This document shows, one piece after another, positions 1-12,070 of a DNA stretch of 64,000 nt. The translations under genes and the position numbers were made by a program. Source of the stretch: Diplonema papillatum (Eukaryota; Euglenozoa; Diplonemea; Diplonemida; Diplonemidae); the NCBI GenBank assembly GCA_030068145.1, contig JAPJBO010000001.1, positions 124,001 through 188,000 of the forward strand. The letters run 5' to 3'. Positions within the stretch are counted from its first letter, which is position 1, and the number at the start of each line of letters is the position of its first letter. The notes under the pieces are model-generated. The model ran no database searches, was not told where the DNA came from, and saw only the letters and a program-made list of their open reading frames with translations.

Positions 1-741
1 ATACAAAGGCCCTTTTAGAAACTAGTGAGCCCATACAAAGGTTTATTCCAAAAGTTCGGCTCCGGATAAGGACACTTTGTCCTTTTTTTTTTGGGGGGCC
101 ATCGGCCCCGCGGCAGCGTTTAATTTTTTTTTTGTCGTATAAGATCGAAGATCTTAGAAGATTAATACTATTCCGACGAGAACTAATACTTGTACAAAGG
201 TTATTACCCCGTCGCTCTCGAGAAGAACACCGTAATTTTACCCCTCGCTTGCCCACCCACCCTTGCCCATTTTTATCTTCTAGTCCAGTGTCCTGAGGCG
301 TCACGAAGAAGTTCGTGGCATACACACGAGAATCTCTGCATGACCTTTCTACGTTTGTTACGCACCATCAATCTGACATCACGCAGCAGCAAGGACGAGA
401 GCAGCGAGTACGGAGCAGCGAGACGGGCGAGGAGGAGAGTATTATCACTCTAAAAAAGACAGAAGGGTTTGACCCTGCATGTTACCTTATGCATCACAAA
501 TAGCACTGGATGAGCATACAACAGGTTCCTTTCGACGCTTTCCCCCCCGTCTTGGTACGTTCGTTTTCACATCCACACAAAAGAAAAAAGCAGAACACCG
601 CAACAAACACCACCGCCGCTTTCCGCCAGAAGACCTTTTTTCTCCTGCCGGAAGTAACAGCAAGTTCCGCTGTAAAAGACTCCAGAAGAAGAGGAAAAAG
701 GAGAGACAAACCCAGTCCGCACTTTTTTTTCTCGTCGTTCG
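1..741. other. Left-edge noncoding stretch
   Basis: No gene is supported here. The stretch holds short ATACAAAGG repeats (1-45), T and A homopolymer runs, and the left copy of a 312 bp duplication (134-445, listed separately). From about 446 to 741 it is the presumed 5' flank of the phosphatase gene; no TATA-like box is obvious, but the last 25 bases before the start codon are T-rich. A long open frame on the minus strand (487-1221) is the shadow of the GC-rich exon opposite. Confidence 0.6.
134..445. repeat. 312 bp duplication, left copy (family H)
   Basis: Bases 134-445 match 24675-24986 in direct orientation with one mismatch in 312 (T/C in the stretch AACTAA[T/C]ACT). A third, short match lies near 56583-56611. 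The segment carries an 80-codon open frame beginning at 190, but its codon use and composition do not suggest a real protein. Such high identity over 24.5 kb implies a recent copy event. No terminal repeats or target duplications are visible at the ends. Confidence 0.9.
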
Positions 742-3533
742 ATGACGTCGTATGGCAACAGATCCGGCGGCCCGGCCGGCATCATCGCTTCGGCACCGCG
801 GGCCGGCACTCCGACGTCGGCGCGCGCGAACGGCGGCGTGATGTCGTCGACGATGGGCTACTACAGCGCCACGGGAGCAGCGACCTCGCTCGACAAAAAC
901 GGAGCGTCGAGCAACCGGTACAGCACGCTGCTCTCGTACAACCGCCCGTCGTACGGCACCCCACAAAAGTCGATGCCGCAGTACTCGAACGCCGCGCAGG
1001 AGCAGCCGTGCCCGCCTTCGCGGCCGCAGCAGAGCTCGCGCCTCGGCGGAACAGGTGTGCCCACGCCCCCACCCTCCTCCCCTCGCAGGTGTCTTTTTTC
1101 TAGCCAAAGTGAGTGAAAAAGTGAAAGAGTACGTAGAGTACGTACTGTAGTGAGTAGAGAAAAGAACGAGTGTAACAGAACGGAGGTAACACAAACTAGC
1201 CATTCCAACGGACCACCGCAAAATTCTTGCCTTTCCCTATCCCTCTAAACCAGCACCAAGAACAACGATCCCCTCCTCCCCTATTTTTGCACCCCTTTTC
1301 TAGACAACATCTTTCTCGAAAAAGACTTATTTCTAGGGTCAACCATGCGTGCGAGGCAGGGCCCTGTCTGCACATCAGACTAAGATTCTCCCCCTCCGGG
1401 GTGGCCATTGCGAATGCGTTCGTGTCGGTCGCAGGAGTCTCTTTTGACTGGCCGATGGCTCCGGCCGGGAGGCCACAACGACGCCCACTCGAAGGCCGCC
1501 CCCGTGACGGCGGAACAAACGCGTTCCATAACGTAGACACGGAGTGTGCATAGTGCGTTGCTCAGGGTAGTCGAAGGCCACAGTCACACTAATGCAACCA
1601 ATTCCGGGCGGCGGCGCTTTGGCATGAGCCAGGAACCGCAAGGGGAGCATCATCCACGCTTCAAAGGCCCACACACTAATGCATCAAATTTACGACTGGC
1701 CGAAGTGAGTAACAGAGTGAAAGAGGACGTCGAGAGCAGTGAGTAGAAGAGAACGAATGCAGAAGAACTGAGGTAGTACAAACTCAAACTACCTGGCCGG
1801 CGGAAACCACCGCAACCTTTCTTGTCTCACCTTGTTCCTCAACTCCAGAACCAATTACAACGACCGCCCCCCTCCGTGTATATTTTTTTGCGACAACCAA
1901 CTTCTGCTTCCCTTGCAGCTGAAACGAATGGCGGCAGCGGTTCAACCGGATCACATGTAGGTTGAATCGCAGAAACACTCTTTTGCAGGAGGCCGCCAGG
2001 CTGCGAGTCTCAAGAGGAGGAAGATGTGGTGCACGGCGCACGGGATACCACCAGACCAAATCTGGATTTGCTGCCGGGCGTAGCGTTCACAACAGAAAAT
2101 TCCGACTTGTAGTTGTGCGATTTCTCCTCTAGTATCCGTCGCAATGGAGCACCGAACCAGAAGGGGCTAAGGGGCGGAGAACGTACATAAGGGAAGACAC
2201 ATCGGAAGAGGGTCCATCGCGGAGCGCTAACAAACCTTGCTCGGTGTGTACAGGAGGAGCAGCTCTGGCGTTCATCGTGTGGCAGGTGATTGCGTTTCAT
2301 CTCTTTCCTGGCAGCGGGGCTCAGGGCGTACGGCAAAAGAGGAACAGAAGAACACGAAGAGAACCCCCGGATCTCTAAGCGAATTTACATTCTATATAAA
2401 ACAACCGACTTCTTAAAGCTCGAAACGGTCCAGAAAGGGTATACCACCGGGGGCTCCTCCCGAGGAGCGTTCACCCCCGGATTTCCGAAAAGGGACGCCT
2501 TGGTTCAGCAGAACTCGCGCCCACGAAACGTTTCTCTCTACGCTTTGGTAGGTAGTGTACTCGACACCCAAATGCCTCAGGCCGCAGCTCCAGCATCCCG
2601 GCAACGAGCAGGACGACGAGACTGACGAAAACACCGTCGAACTACTGGGACAAGCAGCAACCGGGCAACGGCAGCTCGACCCCCCGACTGAGCGGAGCCA
2701 CGGCGCAGTGGACCGCCAGCAACGCGTACACGGCGGGAGCGGGCTACACGTCGAACGCGCCGGGCAACGCGGCCAACACCGCGAACGCCGGCGTCTCGAT
2801 GGCGAACACCGCCGGTTCGTACCAGCAGCAGCGTGCCAGCACGCCTGGCAGGACGCGGCTGTCGTACTACTCGAACACCACGGCCGCAGCCAACTCGTAC
2901 TACAACAACAACGGAAGCGTGGCGATGTCGATGACGGGCAGCAACCAGCAAGCGGTCATCAGCAACCCGCAGAAGCCGCTCCGCAACACGAGGGTGACCC
3001 TCGTTCTCGACCTCGACGAAACCCTCGTCCACTCCTCCTTCGACCCCATCCCGGCCGACCTGCACATTCCCCTTGTTATGGACGGTGAACACTACGTCGC
3101 CTACGTCAACAAGCGGCCCCACCTCGAGCGGTTCCTCGCTCGCTGTGTCGAACTGTTCGACGTAATTGTGTGGACCGCCTCGTTGTCTGTGTACGCGGAG
3201 CCTTTGATCAACGAGCTGTGCCGCATGGCTCGGTGTGGGAACCTGAAGAAAATGTACCGGGAGCACTGCACGGAGGTCGCCGGCGGCGGGTACGTCAAGG
3301 ACCTGACGACCATCGGCCGGTCGCTCGAAGACTTGGTCATCCTCGACAACTCGCCGTCCGTGGCTGTTTTCCAGCCGAACAACCTGATCAACATCGTCTC
3401 GTGGTACGACGACTCCAACGACACCGCGCTTCTCGAACTCATCCCCATGCTGGAACACCTCACCAGCACCCCCAGTGTCTACCACGCCGTTCCCCAGCTT
3501 AACCAAGTCATGTGCAAGCAAATCGGCAACTAA
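742..3533 (+). CDS. FCP1/SCP-like CTD phosphatase (HAD family), two exons
   Basis: Likely Ser/Thr phosphatase of the FCP1/SCP/Dullard (NIF) family, which dephosphorylates the RNA polymerase II C-terminal domain or related phosphoproteins. Exon 1 is 742-1054 and exon 2 is 2581-3533 (stop TAA at 3531). The donor is ACAG|GTGTGC and the acceptor GCCTCAG|GCC. The one-base overhang of exon 1 joins the two-base start of exon 2 to give Gly, and the total is 422 codons. The first 240 residues are Ser/Thr/Asn/Tyr/Gly-rich and probably disordered. The catalytic DxDxT motif is DLDET at residues 248-252, followed by LVHSSF. VWTAS and VILDNSP downstream match the conserved family blocks (second motif and Asp-containing motif). 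The C-terminal domain of about 180 residues has the usual size for SCP/Dullard. No transmembrane segment is seen. The exon junction is inferred; no transcript is available. Confidence 0.88.
1055..2580 (+). other. Phosphatase gene intron (1526 bp) with repeats
   Basis: Deduced GT-AG intron. It contains pieces of dispersed repeats seen elsewhere: a CAGCACCAAGAACAACG segment near 1252 (again at 44280), a CATGCGTGCGAGGCAG segment near 1344 (relatives at 23302, 42942 and 60288), and a GTGCGTTGCTCAGGGTAG segment near 1553 (again at 42394). A TCTAAGCGAATTTACATTCT piece near 2374 belongs to the family B end sequence. Confidence 0.7.
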
Positions 3534-6500
3534 AAGGCGCGTAAAAGCTGTGCCCAGCCGGGGTCATCTTTCTTCGGTCGCAGTCTGCGCGGAGTCGTTC
3601 GCGTAGCCGGTTGACCACCCGCTAGCCGTGTGCGCCGAGAAGCAAATGCGGAGGAAAGAGTGAATTCGCATGAAAAGGAAGTTTCAACCCCCCGCGCACA
3701 CGGGGGAGGGAGATTTCTTTGTTTTCCGAGATACACTGCCCTGTGAATTTCCGAGAACGACTCGCCTATCCCTATGGGGGTCAGCAACCCAAGATCTTAG
3801 AAGAAAAGGCGAACTTACACTCTAAACACCCTTGTATGCTCAAACGAAAAACAACACAAAAAAAAAAAAAAAAAAAACGGATAACAATCGCAAACTCACT
3901 TTTTTCTTTGCGAGTAATCCAGTTTTTCCACAAAGAAATATGTGCAACCACCGGCCAAATAGTGCAACTCAAGCAACTAAACACAGTTCCGCGCCTGGGC
4001 CGTGTTGCCCCCACATCGTCTAGGAGTTTAGAGATCAAAAGTAGCGACAGACTCACTCCCCCTATCCCAACCCAACAACCCCCCCCATCTATCGCCGCAT
4101 CGTTTGTTGGAACCATAGCCGCATACGACAAGTCCCTGAGTTCCATCACCTTTTTCAAGGAAAGGAACACGCAGGGTGACACCGCACTTAGCAGAAGAAG
4201 GAAAAATCAACCGCAATACATAATATAAAATGTCGAACAAAAAATTGACGAAAGAAAAAAAAAGAAGAATAAAAAGGTAGCCCATCTACAGGAGTTTCAA
4301 ACTTGCCCCCTGTGCTGTTTCGAGAGTGGTCACTTTGTCCACTCGAAACGTGGTCCCCCATTCTCAAAACTTGGTTGCCTGCTCATTGAGAAGGAGTGCC
4401 ACTTAGACAGCACCCCGCGTTCATTTTGTGAGGTCAGCTGTGCTGGGTACTTTTCGTTGCAAAACATCTTTTTTTATGGTAACAAGCTTGCTTGTCTATA
4501 TCAAAAAGTGTCGGATGGCAGCGTGCTGGGTTAAATGACTCAAAACAGGGTTTACACACGTACGCACAAAAACTTTCACTCTAAAAAGCACTAGTTCGGA
4601 GCTGCCTTTCAAGGTGTCCATCGGGTATTCAACTAAACTTGCACTGTGCTTCTCCTACGGACCGAACGGTCGAAGACGTTTGCACCTTCACTAAACTGGT
4701 AACTTTGATGCATTCGTGTGATTGTCAGACTCTCATCACTAAACAGTCTAGACTGCATCGGAAAAAAACAAAAAAAAAGCATCCAAGCTCCCAGTCCTGA
4801 CCTTTAGGTCCGCACATGCTCTTTTCCCTGTTCCCGTACGCAGCACGTATGAGACGATGCCACATACGTCCGCACGTGCTCATTTCCCAGTTCCCGCACG
4901 CAGCACATATGAGACGATGCCACAAAGGGGGGGGGGTGGGGTGCCCCGCACCGTACTTCGCCAGAATCTTCTGCCCACAACCCACCCTTTTTGTTGCCGG
5001 CATCCTAACATATTTTATCCACCTCCCGCCCTCCGTGCATATGCAACTTGGGTTTTCCTTCCACCTTCTGGCCTCAACGCAGCGATACACGAGGTCCATG
5101 CTACTAGTACATGCTTCGGCGACATCCCCGGGTGCACCTGCAGAAGAAAAGAGCAGCTTCGACGGTCTGCATTGCTACATGGCAACAAGTAAAAGCATGC
5201 TCAACAAAATAGCACTTGTGTGGCAACTGTTTCGCTGCCCACGCTTACGACGCCGTCGCAATACTAAAAAAGACTCGTAGAAGGAGTTTCCCGAGGATAG
5301 TCACGAGGCCGGGGTGGAAGAATAAAAAGCAACGCAATGAACAAGTCTGCAGACCCGGTGTTTTGTAGATCGCGCGCCCGTGATGTTGTATCAAAGCGCC
5401 TCCTCCCCATACTCCCCCGCCCCATCTGCAAAGCTTCCATTTCTAAGCGAACTTCCCAAACTACTAGCCACGGGAGACTTTTCCCGCACGTAAGTTTAGA
5501 GAACCAGCTTCGGAAAAAAGTATTGCCAGACGTGCCAGTAGAAGAAACCCCGGGTTTCCTTGTCGTCGGGCTACAGCCTCCCCCACGTCGCGAAATTCTG
5601 CCCATCCCCCTGCCTCCATACCTGCCTCCAAGGTCAGCCGAGGCTTTATACATACCGACTCATTACAAATCAAAAAAACAATCTACATAGTGACATGACA
5701 TACGTCGAACGGGTTCAAAACTGCACGGGCCTTTGGCCCGCGCTTCTTCTTTTAACAAAGAAGACTTGCTGCTGCAACTGAGCTCTGATTTGCACTGCAG
5801 TCATCGCAGGGGCGTAGCTATCGCCGGGGAAGTTGGTCAGGGACCTCGGTTAGTCTGGTGAGCACGCATGGGGGGGCTCGGTCCAGGGGGGTGTTGCACC
5901 GTAAAACCTGTTTACGTGCTTTCCCAAACGCTTTCACTGTCTTCTCTTTAGTTGCACCGTCGCACTTAGGAGCCCAGCAGTCGTTCTGCATCACCGGGAG
6001 ACAAGGCGAGTGCCAGCTCGATGTCTTCCTCTGCGACCGTTCTGTCGTGGGAAAAAGTTCCGTGTAGCAGCACGTGCCACAGTACCGAATACCACCAACT
6101 GCGTCTAGCTACCGCCTTTGCGCTGCCCTGCAAAATTAAGATGAAAAATAAATACGAACCAGTATTTTTAAAAATAGGAAAGGGGAAACCAACCCGCACC
6201 AATCATATCCCCGACCACCCCCCCGCGCCTCTACCTCTTCTGCATGTTCCCATGATTTCCGGCCCCTTGTTGATTTCTGCAGCCGCACACGCGGGGTGGG
6301 GCTTTCCCTTCGTGGACCCAGCTGTGGTCCACGCAAAATTCCGCACCCACACGCGTCCGGTCTGCGATACAACTCACAAACCTTCTTACGTACAGGACAA
6401 TCCCCATCACCGCCACCTCCAGACGCTGTTTCTTTTTCCCGTAAACGGAAATAGCAACAGGAAACGCATCCCGCCTCTCCCCTTTCCTCGCTCTTCAGCT

Positions 6501-7000
6501 GTAACCTCTGTCTTGTATCCTTCTGTTCTCCGTTTTTCTCTTTTCTCCGGGAGAAAATAGTTCTGATCTCATAAAATTAAGACTTAAACCCCCCCCCCCC
6601 CCCCCCAAAAAAAAAAAAAAAAAAAAAAACACACGAAAAAAAAAAACAGCCTGTCTCATAAAGAACAAAGCACCTTTTTTTTTTCTTATTCACATCAGCT
6701 CCCCCCCACCTCTCATCACCGGGCTGTTCCGGATCGGAGATTCGCTCATCTGGAACCTTGAAGAAACCATTTCATTTTCTGCCCAGCCAAGCTGTTCTAC
6801 AGCAAGCGCTCTACGAAGTACTGGAACTCGTCTATTTGAGACTGCGTTCCACAAAAGTCCGCTCAGACCAAGTTTACATTTTCGTTCGCAGTGCTGCATT
6901 GGAACACCTTGTTGCCCGTTTTCTCTTAATCGCACAATCGCACCTCAAGGAGGCACCGGTTGCACGGGAAAGAAAGTGGGGGGCCCAAGACTAAATTCGA
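3534..7000. other. Intergenic stretch, no gene seen
   Basis: No convincing exon on either strand. Visible content: a family B end piece near 3810, a 19-base A run at 3858, a family C-like piece at 4478-4575, a 60 bp tandem duplication at 4808-4925, and adjoining poly-C and poly-A runs at 6589-6628. Open frames here are short and lack family similarity that I can recognise. Confidence 0.55.
4808..4925. repeat. Tandem duplication, 60 bp unit x2
   Basis: Units at 4808-4867 and 4868-4925 both start GTCCGCAC.TGCTC and end TATGAGACGATGCCAC. The same TATGAGACGATGCCA end appears inverted at 41570-41585, at the edge of an insertion in a family C copy, so this is probably part of a dispersed element. 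A minus-strand open frame covering both units (4725-5099) simply reads through the repeat. Confidence 0.75.
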
Positions 7001-7007
7001 AGCGATA

Positions 7008-9765
7008 TGCTTCTTGGTATCGGTCGCAACACTAACCGCCGCAGTTAAGTGTATAATCCTACCTACATCCCTCTACTACCCGCCTCACAGCCTCAATGGT
7101 CAACCGGAGACCCTAAAACAACGAACCTCTAAACCACAATGAACGCTTGAAAAATGCTTCACGAATCCAGCGTCCCGTTTGCGGGAGTCGGAAAACCTAA
7201 ACTGCGACCGACCCACCTTTCGTGAGGACAACAAATCCTCCACAATTTCTAGCTGTCAACCAGTCGTCACTTCGTTCTGTCTGGTGATCCACCGGCACAA
7301 CATCAGAGCCTCCCGGCTGTGCGCGTGTGCGCCACCCCGTTTCCCCAGCCCCTTCTCCTGCCTTCGAAGGCTAAGATGGACGGTGCAGCGCATCGCTTCT
7401 CACAGAATAGAAGCGGAAGTCGGAAGAAAAGGCGGGAGGGGCAAACGAGCCCCCCTCCCACCCCTTTCGAGCTACGAACAGCCGCTTGATAAACCAGACT
7501 CACACCGCTGTCCTGTCTGCAGACACCCAGGTTCCGCGCTGATGATGGTCCGCCTTGATGTGTCCGTGGCTTAAAGGACCGAAACACGGCGCAGACGGGA
7601 CCAGTGCGGTGTTGAGCACATACCCATTCCAAGCACGTTCTTGCAATCCACCCCTTTCGAGTCCTCAAAATGAGTGTCTCAGAAGCACTGGGAGCACCGC
7701 ATTGCCCCGCCCCAACACACAGCGTATTCGCTTGCAACGCAAATCCAGGGGTTCCATCTTAGTTTGAAAGGCGGGCTGCTCCCCTCCCACCCATCTCACT
7801 TTCATATTCCAGGACACTCGTGCGCGAAGCGGAAGGCCCGCCAACCAGACACCAGTGAAGAATCGTCTCACTCTGGCTTTTAACCCGAGCTCAGCTCGGC
7901 TCCGGAAGCCACGGTCTTCTGCGGCCGTTTCCATCCGTTTGGTCGAGAAGTCTTCGATTCACCTCGGCACCTGACTAACACGGGGGGTAGGTACAAGAAA
8001 ACAGGGCACCCGAGTCCCTCGTAGCGCCAACGGCGCGAAAACTGTTGGCGGGGTTTCTCGTGAGACTTGGTGCCCGAGCACTCGACCCGAACGATGACCG
8101 ACCTTCCGAAACAAGCGAAGGGTCCCGAATGAAGGCCTCGCAGATGCGTCGCCGACCTTCCACTGCGCACGTCTGGTTAAGGCCTCCGGTTCCGCTCCCT
8201 GTGAAAGCGTGCAAATACCCGCTGCAGAGAGAATAGTCGACTACACATCGCGAGCTCGCTGCTGCGCTCGCAACGAAAGTTAACGTAAAAGTCTTAGCGC
8301 CGTTCCGAGTGTCCCTAGTAGCCCCATGCGACGCGACTGCACTCTGGGTTTTGCACAAATGCTCGAGGCGGCAGCCTTCCATGTTAGCGGCAAGGTCTGC
8401 CGAAACGGCGAAGGCCCTGAAGCGGGAGTTTTCCCCCGGGTATTTCGCCGCCGCTGAACCTCTCCCGAGCATTCCCTTTCTTTCTTTCCTCCCAGCCTCT
8501 CCCCGTGTCATTCCCTTTATATTCTGTTTTCCGATGCTGCCGTCTCGCGTTGGGGCACTCTCGGCAACGCTTTCCCGATGCGGACCACCTTCAACGTTAT
8601 GCATCAACACGCCTTTAGACCCAGTGGTGAATTACGAGCCCAACCTCTTGAGGAGTATGATCCCAAAGCAACGGGATCCAGCGTGCTACGTGCTCAAAAC
8701 CCCCCTTTTTTTGTATACCCTCTCCCATTTCGTGGCCCTTCGACCGAAGACAACACGGCAGAAATCCTGAAAACATAATATTCGATAGTAATAGCAGAAA
8801 AAGTGGGGGACCCAAGACTAAATTCAAAGCGAATTTCTTTTTGGTGTCGGTCGCAACACTTACAAACATGGCTAGCCGTAGTTAAAGTGTATAAGCATAC
8901 CTACTGCCCTCATACTACCCGCCTCACAGCCTCAATGGTCAACCGGAGACCCTAAAACACCGAACCTCTAAACCACAATAAACGCTAGAAAAATGCACAC
9001 ATGAAACAGAACCGACCTTCCTAGAGTGCCCTCCTTGCATTTCTCCCCACCCTCCCCTCCCAGAAGTAACCCAGCCCTGTATCTCCTCCACCGGTTGGCC
9101 CGTTCTCATTTTTTTCCGTTTTCTTCTTCTTGCCTATCCCCGGAAATGAGTAAACCCGCCAATGCCTTTCTTCTTCGTTTCCACTTTCCTGTTTTGCCCG
9201 CGTCCAAAAAGCAAAAAAAAAAAAGGAAGGCAGCACCCTCTCTTCCCACCCTTTTTTTTTGTGTGTCTCTTCTTGTTTTGCGCTTTTCCCTTCCCCCCCC
9301 GAGCGTTCCGAGATACGGCGGAGACGATTGTACCGATCGGGAATGTAGATCGATGATGTTTTGTTGATGGCGGCGGTGACGGTGGACTCCGTCGAGGGGG
9401 GAAGGGTTGAAGTAAATTGCTGTTCCCAATCCTCCGGCAGGCGTTTGAACCGACCGGCCCTTCCTGTTTTGCTGAAGGCCGCTTCTACGAGCCAGTAACC
9501 CCTCGTGGTCAATTTGCTGTCACCTTTTCTTGAACTCATGAAGCGACACCAAACGATCCTTAGGCCATGCTTTCATCCCGGGAGTGCGATATATTACCCA
9601 CCTCACCTTCTTGGTGTCGGTCGCATCGTTTACAAACTTGGCTAGCCGCAGTTAAAGTGTGTTATTATGTCTACATCCCTTTGACTTCCCGACTCCCAGC
9701 CTCAATGGTCAACCGGAGACACTAAAACACCGAACCTCTAAACCACAACAAACGCTAAAAAGTCC
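7008..9765. repeat. Interspersed family B, three copies
   Basis: Copies at about 7008-7155, 8838-8998 and 9608-9762 share the order TTGGTGTCGGTCGCAAC, GCTAGCCG(C/T)AGTTAA, CCTACATCCC or similar, GCCTCAATGGTCAACCGGAG, then a run ending in CTCTAAACCACAA. Related ends (CGGAG...TAAAACTCCGG, then a tail like CTTTCACTCTAAAA) occur at 33546-33726, 47357-47540, 50040-50262 and 50725-50900. The CCGGAG...CTCCGG part could form a small hairpin. It is nonautonomous, carries no protein, and its 3' tails end A-rich, as SINE-like elements often do; that is only an analogy. Confidence 0.7.
7468..7655 (+). repeat. Interspersed family D
   Basis: A block starting AGCTACGAACAGCCGC and ending CATTCCAAGCACGTTCTTGC. 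Other copies are 23085-23252, 46562-46725, and partial copies at 19250-19310 (inside a DLST intron) and 63300-63385. It contains a conserved GGGACCAGTGCGGTGTTGAG core. No coding capacity is evident. Confidence 0.75.
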
Positions 9766-12070
9766 GGAGAGACGATCTTCTCGGTGCAAACCATCCCCAC
9801 TCGCCCCCCCCCCCCCCCCCCCATTCCTTGCCTCTCATCCTTCGAAGAACCCCCCCTCCTCCTTGCATGTGTTTTGTTTCACCTTCCCTTGTACTGCCAG
9901 TATCCTTTTCTTCTTCTTTTTTCTTTCCTTTTTTGCTCCTTTTTTTCTCTCCTTCTGTCTCGTTCCTCTCGTGTAGTAAGATCGTCGGCTTTTTTTTCCA
10001 ACCATCGCTGCCGTTTTGCTTCTACCTGACAGTGCGATGCTGGAGGAAATGCGAAGCTCGCCACCGCCAATTGTGGCGCCTTCACTGACGTCCCGAATCT
10101 AGCTCACCAGAAAACATATCAGGCACGGCACTCATTTCTTCATCAGCAACCGCCAACGCATCTTCTCTCTCCCTCGGTGAAGGTCACGCGCGGTGCGATG
10201 GCTAGAAAACGCATGCGAGGATGGTTGGCAAGAGACTGGGGCTGCCAAGGTACGACTACCCCGACCCTGTGCCTTCTGAGGAGCCGCCCGGATTTAGCCC
10301 GGGCCCCGCCGTCAGAGACCCACACCCTCCCTTGGCTTGTCTTGATGTGTTGTCTCTCTCGCGGTCGATTGGGAGGGGGAGCCGTCCTTGTTCTAGCCTG
10401 GCTGCTGGCGGTGGAGGCCTGTTCCCTTTGGCTCGTCTTGATGTGTTGTCTCTCTCGCCGTCAACGCGGTAACGGTAGGGAGATGGGAAGCGGCCCTGGG
10501 GGCGTGACAGGAAACCGTCCTGGTTCTAGCCTCGACGCACCTGACGGTGACCCACACCCTTTGGCTTGTCTTTGATGTGTTGTCTCTCTCGCGGTAGATG
10601 TGGAGAGGCCCTGGCGTGACAGAGCCGCCCTTGTTCTAGCCTGGCCCCTGGCGGGGTGGGGGCCTGTTCCCTTTTGGCTTGTCTTGTTGTGTTGTTTCTC
10701 TTGCCGTCTATGCGGTATTGATGACGATGAGCACGCATGCAGGGCGTGGCAGGGAGCCGCCCTCGGGACGCACCTTGACGGCTTCCTTTCTTTGTACGCG
10801 CGCCATCACCTCCACACGTTTTAAGCTAGGGCGCACACGAAAAGGAAAAATAGAAGAAAAGCTTGTGCGAATTCCGCCGGAAACACAAAAAAAAAAGAAA
10901 AAACAAAAAAAGAAAACATCCCAACGGGATTGTGAACACCACGTCGACACTAATACACGACTCGCCACGCGAACACCGCGCGTTAGACACACGCCGCAAG
11001 CCGCCCCCCGAAACGTGAGACGCCTAGCCTTGCGGGACAGTCGCCCTGCCACGCGTCCCCGCCCGCTGCTAGAAGCCCGTTGCATACCCGCAGCCTCCTC
11101 CCCCCGCACCCCCCCCAGAGACCCATTCAACCTTCGATCCACTCTGGTTTCCGGTTTCGGGCGGCATCGCCAAAAGGTCTCCACCACCACGCGCAATCCT
11201 TCCGTTTCTTAGCAAACCCATTTTTCTGCCGCCCCCCACACACAGACCCACGACCGCCCCGCCCTGTCTCTCTTCCCGGTCGACAGGTCGGCCCGCACTA
11301 CATTTGCAGTCCAGAAAATCGTACCGTCGGACCTTCTAAAACCCCAGTCGACCCTTCCTCTTCTTCCGTCCGCGAGTCCGCGGTTTTGCAGGAGGTCTCG
11401 CGCGGGTAGAGCAACGCTGGCCGCTGGTCGTACCTGCTCTCGAGTCCCCAGCATGCCATCTTCTGGCAGCCGGTACTGACGCGAAAGCGCCGATCAGCGC
11501 GTTCAACCCACGCTTCTTCCGCCTTTGCTTTCGTTTTTTTGTTGGTTGCTGGATCGACACGTGGGACGTTGGGGCGGGCAGTGCGCGCCTCCTTTCCCCG
11601 TGTGCAGTTGATCATCGCGAGAGGGAATATCCACTGGCGGGGATCCGTTCGCACCCAACGGCTTCGACTTGCGTCCGCTTCCAACAGCCACCGACTACTT
11701 GCCGGCTTCGACTTGCGGGTTGTGGATTCTTTAGGCAGGCTGCCTAGGCTTCCCTACTAGACGCGGGTTTCACAGGGCCAGCATCGGCGTCTCACTGCCG
11801 TTAGTTTCCCCTACAAGCGGCGGTGTTCTTTGCATACGTGACCGAGTCGCTCACACATTTGCTGCGCCGGCAGCCAAACCCGATCCCCTCCGTCCATCAC
11901 CGATCCCGGGGGACGAATCTCAAGGGCGATTTCAAGCACACCCAATTCATCCTCGGGCGTGCTTTTTATCACCTCTCCGCTCGACGTGTTGATCCTCCCG
12001 TCGACACAACGCGAGGAGGAAGAGCATTGGCCGGTGTGCCATTTTCTCGTGCTGTCTTTTCGTCTTTCCT
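7656..12070. other. Intergenic stretch, no gene seen
   Basis: No supported gene. It holds two family B copies, a poly-C run at 9806-9823, pyrimidine-rich tracts around 9890-9960, and the tandem array at 10310-10790. A 211-codon minus-strand frame at 7975-8610 has no recognisable domain and is not called. The last 200 bases before the channel start are the presumed 5' flank. Confidence 0.5.
10310..10790 (+). repeat. Degenerate tandem repeat, about 120 bp unit x4
   Basis: Four imperfect units each contain TTTGGCTTGTCTTGATGTGT, then TTGTCTCTCTCGC, then a G-rich part with GCC(G/C)TCCTTGTTCTAGCCTGG. A shorter relative of the TTGGCTCGTCT piece is at 46757. Units differ by substitutions and indels, so the array is old. 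Confidence 0.75.

Noticed and set aside
487-1221. Long minus-strand open frame of 244 codons opposite the phosphatase exon 1
   Set aside because: It is Arg/Ala-rich shadow coding created by the GC-rich exon on the plus strand and extends into repeat-like DNA; no domain is seen.
4725-5099. Minus-strand frame with repeated MWHRLI.AA segments
   Set aside because: The repetition is simply the 60 bp DNA duplication at 4808-4925, whose end recurs elsewhere as noncoding repeat.
7975-8610. 211-codon minus-strand frame
   Set aside because: No start context, domain, or codon bias like the accepted genes, and it lies in a stretch otherwise made of repeats.
9953-9985. GTTCCTCTCGTGTAGTAAGATC resembles the reverse complement of the LSU sarcin-ricin loop
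   Set aside because: The key AGTACGAGAGG is broken by two extra bases, and the flanks are pyrimidine tracts with no further LSU similarity.
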